Virus record (IMG/VR): IMGVR_UViG_3300009177_000078
Location: 1 to 34,835 of that record
Length of the DNA: 34,835 nt
Source of the DNA: a virus
Strand: one strand, 5' to 3'
Shown: positions 1-4,965 of the stretch, piece by piece
Position numbering within the stretch: the first letter of the stretch is position 1
How the letters are laid out: every line of letters begins with the position of its first letter
Notes under the pieces: model-generated
What the model was told of the DNA's origin: nothing
Database searches by the model: none
What the model saw: only the letters and a program-made list of their open reading frames with translations
Program-made: the position numbers and the translations under genes

Positions 1-27
1 AAGGACGAACTAAAGCAGCTTAACTAG
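1..27 (+). CDS. 3' end of an upstream gene (partial)
   Basis: The first 27 bases read in frame 1 as KDELKQLN followed by TAG. A good ribosome-binding site (GGAGAAAG) and the next start codon follow within 10 bases. This is the spacing seen throughout this small-gene row, so it is probably the C-terminal tail of a gene that begins outside the window. Eight codons are too few to identify it. Confidence 0.4.
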   Translation, partial: KDELKQLN

Positions 28-36
28 GAGAAAGAA

Positions 37-222
37 ATGGATGACGAATTTGTTGTGATTATGTTTTTAATAGTGCTAATGGGAATTGGCGCAGCAGTTG
101 GAGCCTTTGCATCTAATGTATCTGCAAGCAATTCAACATTTAAAGACTGTCAGCGATATGGGAAAACTGTATTGCGAGATAAGATTATTGAATGCAAGAT
201 TATTAGCGAGGATGTTAAATGA
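37..222 (+). CDS. small single-span membrane protein
   Basis: A 61-residue protein. After an acidic MDDEF start it has a long hydrophobic stretch (about residues 6-25, rich in V, I, L, M and G), so it is probably anchored in the inner membrane by one helix. The remaining polar tail has two cysteines. AGGAGAAAG sits just upstream of the ATG. Its stop overlaps the start of the next gene (ATGA-type), so the two are translationally coupled. I do not recognise a family. Small membrane peptides of this kind are common in phage early and accessory regions. Confidence 0.7.
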   Translation: MDDEFVVIMFLIVLMGIGAAVGAFASNVSASNSTFKDCQRYGKTVLRDKIIECKIISEDVK

Positions 223-551
223 CTAAGGAATACACAGAAGCATTTGCACGCCAGGAAGTCATGCGGTTGCTGACAAAGGAATCTGCTGGCTACTCTGACA
301 TGATGATGAGCCGGAAGCTTGGTATTGGACTGCCAGCTCTGCGCCTGGTGCTAGAGAACATGGAGCGCGACAAGATCATCCGCAAAGAGCCGCTGGGCAA
401 GTGCAAGCGCTATTACATTCCGTCGCCATCCCAACTTGCTGCAGAACAGGCCGAGAAACCGATTATGCGGCCCTTGGCGCCGCGCCCACAGCACAAGGCT
501 ATCATTGAGCGCATCATGGATGAACGCATGGCTATTGCTTCGATCGGGTGA
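219..551 (+). CDS. winged-helix DNA-binding-like protein
   Basis: A 110-residue protein. Residues about 8-65 look like a winged helix-turn-helix: a first helix (FARQEVMRLL), then SRKLGIGLPALRLVLENMERD as the helix-turn-helix, then a basic wing ending in KRYYIP. It closes with PSPSQLAAEQ, a basic linker and a final SIG. The gene at 2430-2774 has the same plan (recognition region, PSREQLASEE, final SIG), so the two look paralogous. The likely role is transcriptional or host-regulatory control. No target is visible. It overlaps the preceding gene by 4 bases. Confidence 0.7.
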   Translation: MTKEYTEAFARQEVMRLLTKESAGYSDMMMSRKLGIGLPALRLVLENMERDKIIRKEPLGKCKRYYIPSPSQLAAEQAEKPIMRPLAPRPQHKAIIERIMDERMAIASIG

Positions 552-554
552 TAT

Positions 555-833
555 ATGTCAAAGAGCTACGCTAAGATTTCTAGCAGGATCAGAAAGAGCC
601 GAAGAGAGACTATCTACAAGATGCTGCTTAAAAAGCATGGGCAGGTCTTATGTTTCGTATGCGGCCTGCCTGTGGATGAATCAAAAGCTACGCTTGAACA
701 TATCAAACCACGATCTTTAGGCGGTACATTAGCTATGGATAATTTGGCTATTTCTCATGCCAAATGCAACCGCAAACGCGGTGCTAGTGAGGATATTGGA
801 AACCGGAAGCTAACATTGACAAATAAAAAATAA
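555..833 (+). CDS. HNH endonuclease
   Basis: A 92-residue compact HNH protein. A basic N-terminus (SSRIRKSRRE) precedes the zinc knuckle CFVC (C33, C36). The HNH core follows: LEHIKPRSLGG (E48, H49), the central N63 in MDNL, and the distal H68 and C71 in SHAKCN. This matches the family pattern of two CxxC-like pairs flanking a beta-beta-alpha metal site. It would cut DNA with a divalent cation. It is a free-standing gene among small early genes rather than beside the terminase, so homing, host-DNA degradation or a packaging-related nick are all possible. The ATG is 3 bases after the preceding stop. Confidence 0.88.
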   Translation: MSKSYAKISSRIRKSRRETIYKMLLKKHGQVLCFVCGLPVDESKATLEHIKPRSLGGTLAMDNLAISHAKCNRKRGASEDIGNRKLTLTNKK

Positions 834-841
834 GGTGAAAT

Positions 842-1066
842 ATGAGTCCATACGAAATAAAGATCCTTCTTGCCATCTATACTTCTCCTGAATGGCGCCT
901 GAATATCAATAATGATACAAGTTCAGATCTTTGGTATCAGACCATGGAAAAGTTCCGTCATCTCCAATTACTCGGAGAGGATGATCAGTGCACGGAGCGG
1001 TTGATTGTTTATTGCGACGCATTGTGTAATATCCCGATGCCAATTCAACAATGGGTGATGCCATGA
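842..1066 (+). CDS. conserved small phage protein
   Basis: A 74-residue protein with no enzymatic motif. It is predicted to be mostly helical at the N-terminus (YEIKILLAIYTS) and ends in PMPIQQWVMP. This proline-tryptophan tail recurs in small hypothetical proteins of many proteobacterial phages. The start is preceded by AAGGTGAAAT. Its stop overlaps the next start (ATGA at 1063). Function is unknown. Confidence 0.7.
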   Translation: MSPYEIKILLAIYTSPEWRLNINNDTSSDLWYQTMEKFRHLQLLGEDDQCTERLIVYCDALCNIPMPIQQWVMP

Positions 1067-1287
1067 GCGACGAAAAACAACAATCAGCATTCCCTCATCC
1101 TAAATTCGGTGGAGCATGGGGAAGTGATCCGGAGCCAGGGATGACACTGCGCGATGCATTCGCAATTGCTGCGCTTCCGAGTTTACTTAACTCACTTTAC
1201 AGTGGTGACAACGTTTGGTTTCCTAATATCGCGGAAGAGGCGTATAAGATGGCTGATTTTATGATGATACAAAGGGAGAAAAAATGA
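1063..1287 (+). CDS. conserved small phage protein (GMTLRD type)
   Basis: A 74-residue protein from the ATG that overlaps the previous stop. An ATG 12 bases upstream (1051) is also in frame, but 1063 gives the ATGA coupling seen at neighbouring junctions, with GGGTG just ahead of it. The sequence has the recognisable phage pattern PGMTLRDAFAIAAL, then EEAYKMADFM and a basic end. Small proteins with a GMTLRD box and a terminal AY.xAD.M helix are widespread in phage accessory regions. Their role is unknown. Confidence 0.75.
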   Translation: MSDEKQQSAFPHPKFGGAWGSDPEPGMTLRDAFAIAALPSLLNSLYSGDNVWFPNIAEEAYKMADFMMIQREKK

Positions 1288-1676
1288 GCGTTTGGTGCAA
1301 TCGTACGTTGGTAATTTCCCCTCTATATTTTGGCTTATGCACATCTGAAAAGATGTTTCATAAGGAATTGAAGAAATTAGGAGTTCCGGGCAATACTTGG
1401 CCACTATTCATCAGCAATGTATGGAATGGTGCTACTACACATTTTTTTGAAAGTGATAAAGGAAAAACATGTGCTCTGGTATGTATAAGAGATGTAGAAG
1501 GTGTTACAGGCATTGAGATGGCCGCTCTCTTAGTCCATGAGGCTGTTCACATTTGGCAAGCCATCAAAGAGAACTATGGAGAGACAAACCCATCAGATGA
1601 ATTTGAGGCTTATAGTATTCAGCATATTTCTGGTCAATTAATGGATGCGTATCATGAGCAAAAGGAAAAGAAATGA
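1284..1676 (+). CDS. HExxH zincin-like phage protein
   Basis: A 130-residue protein with a clear zinc-metallopeptidase signature: LLVHEAVHIWQ (HEAVH, residues 85-89) followed by a conserved acidic stretch (DEFEAY, E106/E108) that could supply the third zinc ligand, as in gluzincins. A beta-rich N-terminal half precedes the helix. The length is short for a protease and no signal peptide is seen, so it would act in the cytoplasm. Related small HExxH proteins occur as hypothetical genes in many phages without a known substrate. It is coupled by 4-base overlaps at both ends. Catalytic activity is inferred from the motif only. Confidence 0.75.
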   Translation: MSVWCNRTLVISPLYFGLCTSEKMFHKELKKLGVPGNTWPLFISNVWNGATTHFFESDKGKTCALVCIRDVEGVTGIEMAALLVHEAVHIWQAIKENYGETNPSDEFEAYSIQHISGQLMDAYHEQKEKK

Positions 1677-2017
1677 CTGACACTCAAAGCGACATTGTGA
1701 CTATTCTATCCATAGTAGGCATTGCATTGCTATTTGCTGCTCTAGCTGAATATCTGGCAGAGAAATACTTTGGTAAGGATAAGAACGGTAAAGAGTATTA
1801 TAAGAAATATGTATATATCCATCCTGAATGTGGAAAGCCTGCATTCTTTCTTACTGAACGGCCCAAATATGGAGAACGTACAGATTCAAAAAAAGCCACG
1901 CATTTAGATGGAAGCCCTATTAAACATGGCGAATTGATGAAATGCGGCTCATGTGGGGAAATATTTATTGGTATGCCGATGACAAAGAATATAGTCGAAT
2001 GGAAGGATGAGAAATGA
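1673..2017 (+). CDS. membrane-anchored protein with a zinc-ribbon-like tail
   Basis: A 114-residue protein. Residues about 8-28 (IVTILSIVGIALLFAALAEY) form one membrane helix. The remainder is soluble and has two cysteine pairs in spirit, HPECGKP near residue 50 and MKCGSCGEIF near residue 93, resembling a split zinc ribbon. A tyrosine- and lysine-rich segment lies between the helix and the first cysteine. It overlaps both neighbours by 4 bases. Function is unknown. Confidence 0.7.
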   Translation: MTDTQSDIVTILSIVGIALLFAALAEYLAEKYFGKDKNGKEYYKKYVYIHPECGKPAFFLTERPKYGERTDSKKATHLDGSPIKHGELMKCGSCGEIFIGMPMTKNIVEWKDEK

Positions 2018-2322
2018 ATAAGCCACATAAACACCATGATCAGATTGTAGCGTGGGCTTCGGGCGCAGAAATCGAATGTCGCGGTAACCCTACTCGGCCA
2101 TGGGTAGATTGTACTTATAACCCTTTATGGAATGAAGGCATTGAATACCGAGTCAAGCCAAAACCTGAATATCCGAAGACGAAGATGAACGACCACGAAT
2201 TGATTTCCGCATGGGAAAATGGGCCATCGGGCCTAAAACTAACGGCTGTCGCCAACGCCGTCATCGCCCGAGCTATCGAAGACGAACAAGTAATCATCGC
2301 TCCTGGTCAGATTGAAGGCTAG
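2014..2322 (+). CDS. conserved phage protein (AWASGAEIE...NEGIEYRVKP)
   Basis: A 102-residue protein. The N-terminal half has the pattern HHDQIVAWASGAEIECRG, then W, then WNEGIEYRVKP. This matches a family of small phage proteins of unknown role whose members contain a short beta domain ending in a Y-R-I/V-K-P strand. The C-terminal half is a separate helical segment (HELISAWE, then AVANAVIARAIEDE). It may be a fusion of two small modules. It is coupled to the preceding gene by a 4-base overlap. Confidence 0.72.
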   Translation: MNKPHKHHDQIVAWASGAEIECRGNPTRPWVDCTYNPLWNEGIEYRVKPKPEYPKTKMNDHELISAWENGPSGLKLTAVANAVIARAIEDEQVIIAPGQIEG

Positions 2323-2340
2323 GAGTAAAGGAGAAGAATA

Positions 2341-2433
2341 ATGGAATTGTTTTATATCCTATTAGGCGCATTAGCCCTTATTATTATTGCACTAAGTTTT
2401 GACAATGGTGACGATGAGAAAGAGGACAAATGA
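2341..2433 (+). CDS. 30-residue membrane peptide
   Basis: The frame reads MELFYILLGALALIIIALSF followed by an acidic tail (DNGDDEKEDK). It is a single hydrophobic helix with a negatively charged C-terminus. It has one of the best ribosome-binding sites of the row (AAAGGAGAAG, 7 bases before the ATG). Its TGA overlaps the next ATG at 2430. The spacing, the signal and the overlap argue that it is a true gene despite its size. The role is unknown; an inner-membrane effector is plausible. Confidence 0.7.
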   Translation: MELFYILLGALALIIIALSFDNGDDEKEDK

Positions 2434-2774
2434 AAACAGAAGAAATCACTACATTTCAGCCGCAGATTCTAAATTATCTGCGCGGAAGGATTGGAGATAT
2501 TGTCTCTGTTAAATCCGTAGCGAAATATTTGAAGGTTGGCGAAGCATCGGTCATGCATATCATGCTTAATATGGAATTGGATGGCCTTATTCGAAAAGGG
2601 CGCACTTCAAAGGGAACATTAGGTTTCTTTTTGCCTAGCCGAGAGCAATTGGCGTCAGAAGAAGCTGCAGCAGGTAAAAGCCGTTTGTTCAAGAAACTGC
2701 GCTCTGATCCTCAAAAATTAGAACGCCTGGAAGAGATTAAGCGCCAGCGAGAACTGTATAAGAGCATCGGATGA
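2430..2774 (+). CDS. winged-helix DNA-binding-like protein (paralogue of the gene at 219)
   Basis: A 114-residue protein with an N-terminal winged-helix-like domain. It has QILNYLRG as helix 1, VKSVAKYLKVGEASVMHIM as the helix-turn-helix, then MELDGLIRKG leading into a hairpin wing ending GFFLP. The following PSREQLASEE box and the terminal SIG match the 219-551 protein (PSPSQLAAEQ, SIG). A charged helical tail (KLERLEEIKRQRE) follows. It is probably a small regulator. Duplication with divergence, rather than a recent copy, is suggested because identity is limited to the landmarks. Confidence 0.7.
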   Translation: MKTEEITTFQPQILNYLRGRIGDIVSVKSVAKYLKVGEASVMHIMLNMELDGLIRKGRTSKGTLGFFLPSREQLASEEAAAGKSRLFKKLRSDPQKLERLEEIKRQRELYKSIG

Positions 2775-2950
2775 TGAAATATATTCCCATCGCGCTATTA
2801 CTTTGTGCTTGCTCTAGCCAAAACGATACAGAGCAAGCCATGAAAGCATTAATTGTTCAATGCGAAAAACCAGTCAAGATTACTGCAAAGTTTTCAAACT
2901 ACGGCAATGAGATTGTCATGGTTTGCGACGAAGTTAAGAAGATTAAATGA
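2771..2950 (+). CDS. small predicted lipoprotein
   Basis: A 59-residue frame starting at the ATG that overlaps the previous TGA. It begins MMKYIPIALLLCAC-SSQ: a lysine, a hydrophobic core and a lipobox (L-C-A-C, modifiable cysteine at residue 14) followed by serines. This is a typical lipoprotein signal peptide. The mature part is about 45 residues with two further cysteines (C31, C52) that could form a disulphide. Serine at the second mature position favours outer-membrane sorting. By analogy, small phage lipoproteins can block receptors (T5 Llp) or injection; that role is only a possibility here. Its TGA overlaps the next start at 2947. Confidence 0.72.
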   Translation: MMKYIPIALLLCACSSQNDTEQAMKALIVQCEKPVKITAKFSNYGNEIVMVCDEVKKIK

Positions 2951-3432
2951 AGAAACGTAACAAGAAATATTCCGGGCCAAAGCAAACATATAATCCTATT
3001 GGATTGGCATGCAATGCGGCTAAACTAATATCGCATGAAAATCAGAAATGGCTTATTGGTCCAGCAATTGAAGCCTTCCAGAAATTCATGAAGGGAGAGG
3101 CTAGGCGGGATGAATGGGAACGTATCGTAGAGATATTAAACGCAGGTGAAGCACTTTGCGAATTAAATATCGGTAATAACCTGATTGAATATTTAAACAA
3201 TGCTCACGAAGCAATGAATCAAATTGGACTTCGGATGATTGCCGATAAAGGCTCGGTTTGTCATATGAGTGAATTGGAGGCCATACGCGAAGGGATCAAT
3301 TGCTATGGAGTGCAAATAAAGCTTTGCTCGCAATCGGAATATAACCGCGCCGTAGATATTGTAAATAATCTTCGGAGAAGTATTAAAACGATCAAGGTAA
3401 AGCAGTCATTCAAACACTTGAGAGAGCAATAA
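2947..3432 (+). CDS. conserved phage hypothetical protein, helical
   Basis: A 161-residue soluble, mostly helical protein. A basic N-terminus (MKKRNKKYSGPK) is followed by helices around residues 40-90 (including WERIVEILNAGEALCE) and a C-terminal helical pair with SQSEYNRAVDIVNNLRR. The overall plan resembles a family of unnamed proteins in betaproteobacterial phages (basic start, N/A-E-AL helix, late EY..A motif). That resemblance is from memory of the pattern, not a search. No catalytic residues stand out. It starts inside the stop of the lipoprotein gene and ends one base into the next gene. Confidence 0.7.
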   Translation: MKKRNKKYSGPKQTYNPIGLACNAAKLISHENQKWLIGPAIEAFQKFMKGEARRDEWERIVEILNAGEALCELNIGNNLIEYLNNAHEAMNQIGLRMIADKGSVCHMSELEAIREGINCYGVQIKLCSQSEYNRAVDIVNNLRRSIKTIKVKQSFKHLREQ

Positions 3433-3647
3433 TGGACATTGAAATTGATGAGGCTGATCTTATTGCGATTAAGTCAAAGAAGATCAATGCATATCAATTT
3501 CATCGAGCAGTAAGCCGGGATTTATTGGTGAAAGAAGCGGGAGAGATATACTCCGAAGCCTTCCGTAAATATTCAGAAGGCGACGGAGAACAGTGCGAAA
3601 GAATCGCCAGGCTGGTCAATTACATTCGAAGCACGGTCAAGATTTAG
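3432..3647 (+). CDS. small hypothetical protein
   Basis: A 71-residue charged protein with an acidic start (MDIEIDEADL) and two helices, the second containing CERIARLVNYIRS. It starts on the last base of the preceding stop. Its own TAG (3645-3647) overlaps the stop of the leftward gene at 3644 by two bases. This is the last gene of the left-hand rightward row. The family is not recognised. Confidence 0.6.
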   Translation: MDIEIDEADLIAIKSKKINAYQFHRAVSRDLLVKEAGEIYSEAFRKYSEGDGEQCERIARLVNYIRSTVKI

Positions 3648-3784
3648 CGAGAAGTAGCGTTAGGCAGCATATGCCAGCCTAATTGCCTACGGATTTCATC
3701 AGGAGTTGGCGGAGGATCGCTTTTCTGTTGACGCTGATAGAGATACTGCCTCAGTTGTTCCTTGGTTGGCTTTGACTGTTGCAT
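3644..3784 (-). CDS. conserved 46-residue phage protein
   Basis: The leftward frame starts at the ATG at 3784, which has an excellent AGGAGG 5-6 bases ahead. The longer in-frame extension upstream lacks a signal and would run through the inverted repeat. The protein is basic and helical: KEQLRQYLYQRQQ, then PPPTPDEIRRQLGWHM. This L-R-Q-Y-L ... P-P-P ... E-I-R-R-Q-L-G-W pattern is familiar from small hypothetical proteins of betaproteobacterial phages. It is divergent from the 3852 gene and convergent with the 3432 gene. Function is unknown. Confidence 0.72.
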   Translation of the reverse strand: MQQSKPTKEQLRQYLYQRQQKSDPPPTPDEIRRQLGWHMLPNATSR

Positions 3785-3802
3785 TTCCGCCTCCTGTAAG
3801 TG

Positions 3803-3839
3803 GTGTTTCCTAAAGCTTACGCTATACTTTAAGAAACAC
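3803..3839. promoter_or_regulatory. long inverted repeat between divergent genes (candidate operator/promoter)
   Basis: The arms GTGTTTCCTAAAG (3803-3815) and CTTTAAGAAACAC (3827-3839) are complementary at 12 of 13 positions around an 11-base centre. The element lies between the leftward 46-residue gene and the rightward 3852 gene. A TATACT at 3823-3828 could serve as a rightward -10 box, although no good -35 is visible. Position and symmetry fit an operator for a dimeric repressor controlling both directions. The binding protein is unknown; the winged-helix proteins of this window are candidates. Confidence 0.5.
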
Positions 3840-3851
3840 AAGGAGACGGAG

Positions 3852-3929
3852 ATGAATTTATGGGCTGCGATATGTATCCTGTATCTTTTAGTGTACATCG
3901 TCACAAAAGATACTGACTTCTGGAACTAG
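3852..3929 (+). CDS. 25-residue membrane peptide
   Basis: The frame MNLWAAICILYLLVYIVTK followed by DTDFWN forms a single membrane helix with a short polar tail. AAGGAGACGGAG immediately precedes the ATG. The stop is 4 bases before the next gene. Ribosome-binding site quality and spacing support a real gene; the role is unknown. Confidence 0.6.
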   Translation: MNLWAAICILYLLVYIVTKDTDFWN

Positions 3930-3933
3930 AATC

Positions 3934-4074
3934 ATGTGGAATCGGTTACTATGCAAACTCATAGGTCACAAAGTTCCAAATGGACAAGTTGCGATTTACT
4001 ACCTTGTCTCAGAAGGAATGAAGATTAGCCAGTGTCCTAGATGTGGTAAGAAGCTTAGAAAAAAGCTGTGGTAA
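3934..4074 (+). CDS. DUF1660-like small zinc-ribbon phage protein
   Basis: A 46-residue frame. It opens with WNRLLCKLIGHKV (cysteine at 7, histidine at 12) and ends with SQCPRCGKKLRKKLW (C34, C37). An N-terminal LLCxLxGHK and a C-terminal CPRCG are the features of the DUF1660 group of small prophage/phage proteins, in which Cys and His probably bind one zinc. It starts 5 bases after the preceding stop and lacks a strong ribosome-binding site, so it may be translated by coupling. Function is unknown. Confidence 0.65.
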   Translation: MWNRLLCKLIGHKVPNGQVAIYYLVSEGMKISQCPRCGKKLRKKLW

Positions 4075-4088
4075 AGAATGATTGGGCC

Positions 4089-4193
4089 ACCGGAGCTGTC
4101 AGACGGGATGTATCGGCAGCAGTCAGAGCCTGAGTACCTCCATGGTTCATCTTTCCTCAGGTGATCTGACCGGCTAGCCCACGAAACGGGCCG
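4089..4193 (+). other. hairpin-rich non-coding segment upstream of the tRNA genes
   Basis: No gene is seen between 4075 and 4195, but the segment is strongly self-complementary. GTCAGA (4122-4127) pairs with TCTGAC (4165-4170), and inside it CCTGAG (4129-4134) pairs with CTCAGG (4156-4161). GCTG (4095-4098) can pair with CAGC (4117-4120), and GCCC (4177-4180) with GGGC (4188-4191). There is no T-run for termination. It may be a structured leader or small RNA joined to the tRNA transcript. The evidence is base pairing only. Confidence 0.35.
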
Positions 4194-4195
4194 AT

Positions 4196-4271
4196 GCGAT
4201 ATTGGCAGACTGGATGATGCAGCGGAATTCTAGTCCGCTTTAAGAGGGTTCGATTCCTTCATGTCGCTCCA
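4196..4271 (+). tRNA. tRNA-Arg (TCT)
   Basis: A 76-base cloverleaf. Acceptor GCGATAT pairs with ATGTCGC (one G-T); the D stem is GCA/TGC with GG in the loop; the anticodon stem is GCGGA/TCCGC around ATTCTAG; the T stem is GAGGG/CCTTC around TTCGATT; CCA is encoded. Anticodon TCT reads AGA (and AGG). A20, an arginine identity base, follows the D-loop GG. The discriminator is T, which is unusual for tRNA-Arg. Confidence 0.92.
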
Positions 4272-4272
4272 G

Positions 4273-4348
4273 GCAGGACAAGTGTTTATGGATACACGCT
4301 AGCCTTCCAAGCTGGAATAGACCATATCGTTACTGGCGTCCTGCTCCA
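4273..4348 (+). tRNA. tRNA-Gly (TCC), with an atypical T arm
   Basis: A 76-base cloverleaf starting one base after the tRNA-Arg. Acceptor GCAGGAC/GTCCTGC is perfect; the D stem is GTGT/ACAC with GG in the loop; the anticodon stem CTAGC/GCTGG surrounds CTTCCAA; discriminator T is as expected for glycine; CCA is encoded. Anticodon TCC reads GGA and GGG. The T arm is weak: only CCA/TGG pairs and the loop ATCGTTA departs from the TTCRANY consensus. The gene is either a degenerate phage tRNA or slightly decayed. Confidence 0.78.
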
Positions 4349-4353
4349 CAAAA

Positions 4354-4427
4354 TCCCGGTTAACTCAGTGGCAGAGTAATCGCCTTGTAAGCGATAAGCG
4401 AGTGTTCGATTCACTCACTGGGAACCA
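4354..4427 (+). tRNA. tRNA-Thr (TGT)
   Basis: A 74-base cloverleaf. Acceptor TCCCGGT/ACTGGGA, D stem ACTC/GAGT with loop AGTGGCA, anticodon stem ATCGC/GCGAT around CTTGTAA, T stem GAGTG/CACTC around TTCGATT, discriminator A and encoded CCA. Anticodon TGT reads ACA. The last 17 bases overlap the end of the leftward spanin gene, whose final codons and TGA are antisense to the T stem, acceptor and CCA. Confidence 0.93.
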
Positions 4428-4965
4428 TCAGAGAATCTGCCGCCTTCTTCACTGCATCGTAAGATGCGATACAAGCATTGAGCCGAATTACTGCTGAGTT
4501 TTCGTTGAGTCGGAGCCGTTCAATTGCGACTGCAGCACTTCCTGAGAGGTCGGCTTCAACATAGGATACTTGATCCAGGCTTCCAGTTCCGGGACTTGCA
4601 GTGTCTTTGGTTTGACTAGCATTGTGTTGCTTGACGAGGACTGTGTAGCGCACGCGCTCAGCAGCAAGGTCAGACTGATAAGCAGCAGATTTCGACTTTT
4701 CATTTTCCAGATCCTTAAATGCTCCAGACAGTTGCTCGCGGGAGTAATCCAATTGCTTCTGTGCTTGGTCAACACGCTCATTCGATTTAGCCAACTCGTT
4801 TTCAGCTTTCGCTTTGTTGATAGCGTCAATTTTGTCCCGCCGCGCACCTTCCTGGGCAACGCCTTCTTCAAATACATGGTGATGATACCAAACACCTAGA
4901 ACAGCGAATCCTACTAGTGCTACGGCGGCTACAAGCGCTTTAATCTGAATAAGCGTGAGATTCAT
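4411..4965 (-). CDS. Rz: Rz-like inner-membrane spanin subunit
   Basis: A 184-residue i-spanin. Residues about 7-27 form an N-terminal membrane helix (IKALVAAVALVGFAVLGVWY). A long charged coiled-coil periplasmic region (about residues 35-115, rich in K, E, A and Q) follows. Two cysteines are present late in the chain. With Rz1, encoded inside it, it would bridge inner and outer membranes and fuse them in the last step of lysis. It starts inside the endolysin stop (4-base overlap). Its last 17 bases run antisense through the tRNA-Thr gene. Confidence 0.88.
   Translation of the reverse strand: MNLTLIQIKALVAAVALVGFAVLGVWYHHHVFEEGVAQEGARRDKIDAINKAKAENELAKSNERVDQAQKQLDYSREQLSGAFKDLENEKSKSAAYQSDLAAERVRYTVLVKQHNASQTKDTASPGTGSLDQVSYVEADLSGSAAVAIERLRLNENSAVIRLNACIASYDAVKKAADSLMVPSE
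4488..4703 (-). CDS. Rz1: Rz1-like outer-membrane spanin lipoprotein, embedded in Rz
   Basis: A 71-residue frame nested wholly inside Rz in another reading frame. From the ATG at 4703 it reads MKSRNLLLISLTLLLSAC: two basic residues, a hydrophobic core and the lipobox L-S-A-C with the modified cysteine at residue 18. The mature part is short, contains prolines (VKPKTLQVPE) and is rich in S, T and Q, as in o-spanins. A longer in-frame extension upstream has no signal peptide, so the inner ATG was chosen. An embedded Rz/Rz1 pair is the lambda arrangement and implies a Gram-negative host. Confidence 0.87.
   Translation of the reverse strand: MKSRNLLLISLTLLLSACATQSSSSNTMLVKPKTLQVPELEAWIKYPMLKPTSQEVLQSQLNGSDSTKTQQ

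Noticed and set aside
4122-4170. Rho-independent terminator
   Set aside because: The stems are good but no T-run follows in either direction.
4080-4195. A fourth tRNA
   Set aside because: No acceptor/anticodon/T-arm arrangement could be built; only unrelated stems.
4354-4427. Phage attachment site in the tRNA-Thr 3' end
   Set aside because: tRNA 3' ends are common att sites, but no integrase or duplicate sequence is visible in the window.
4488-4895. Longer form of Rz1 starting at 4895
   Set aside because: The extra 64 residues have no signal and would bury the lipoprotein signal peptide; the ATG at 4703 puts the lipobox at residue 18.
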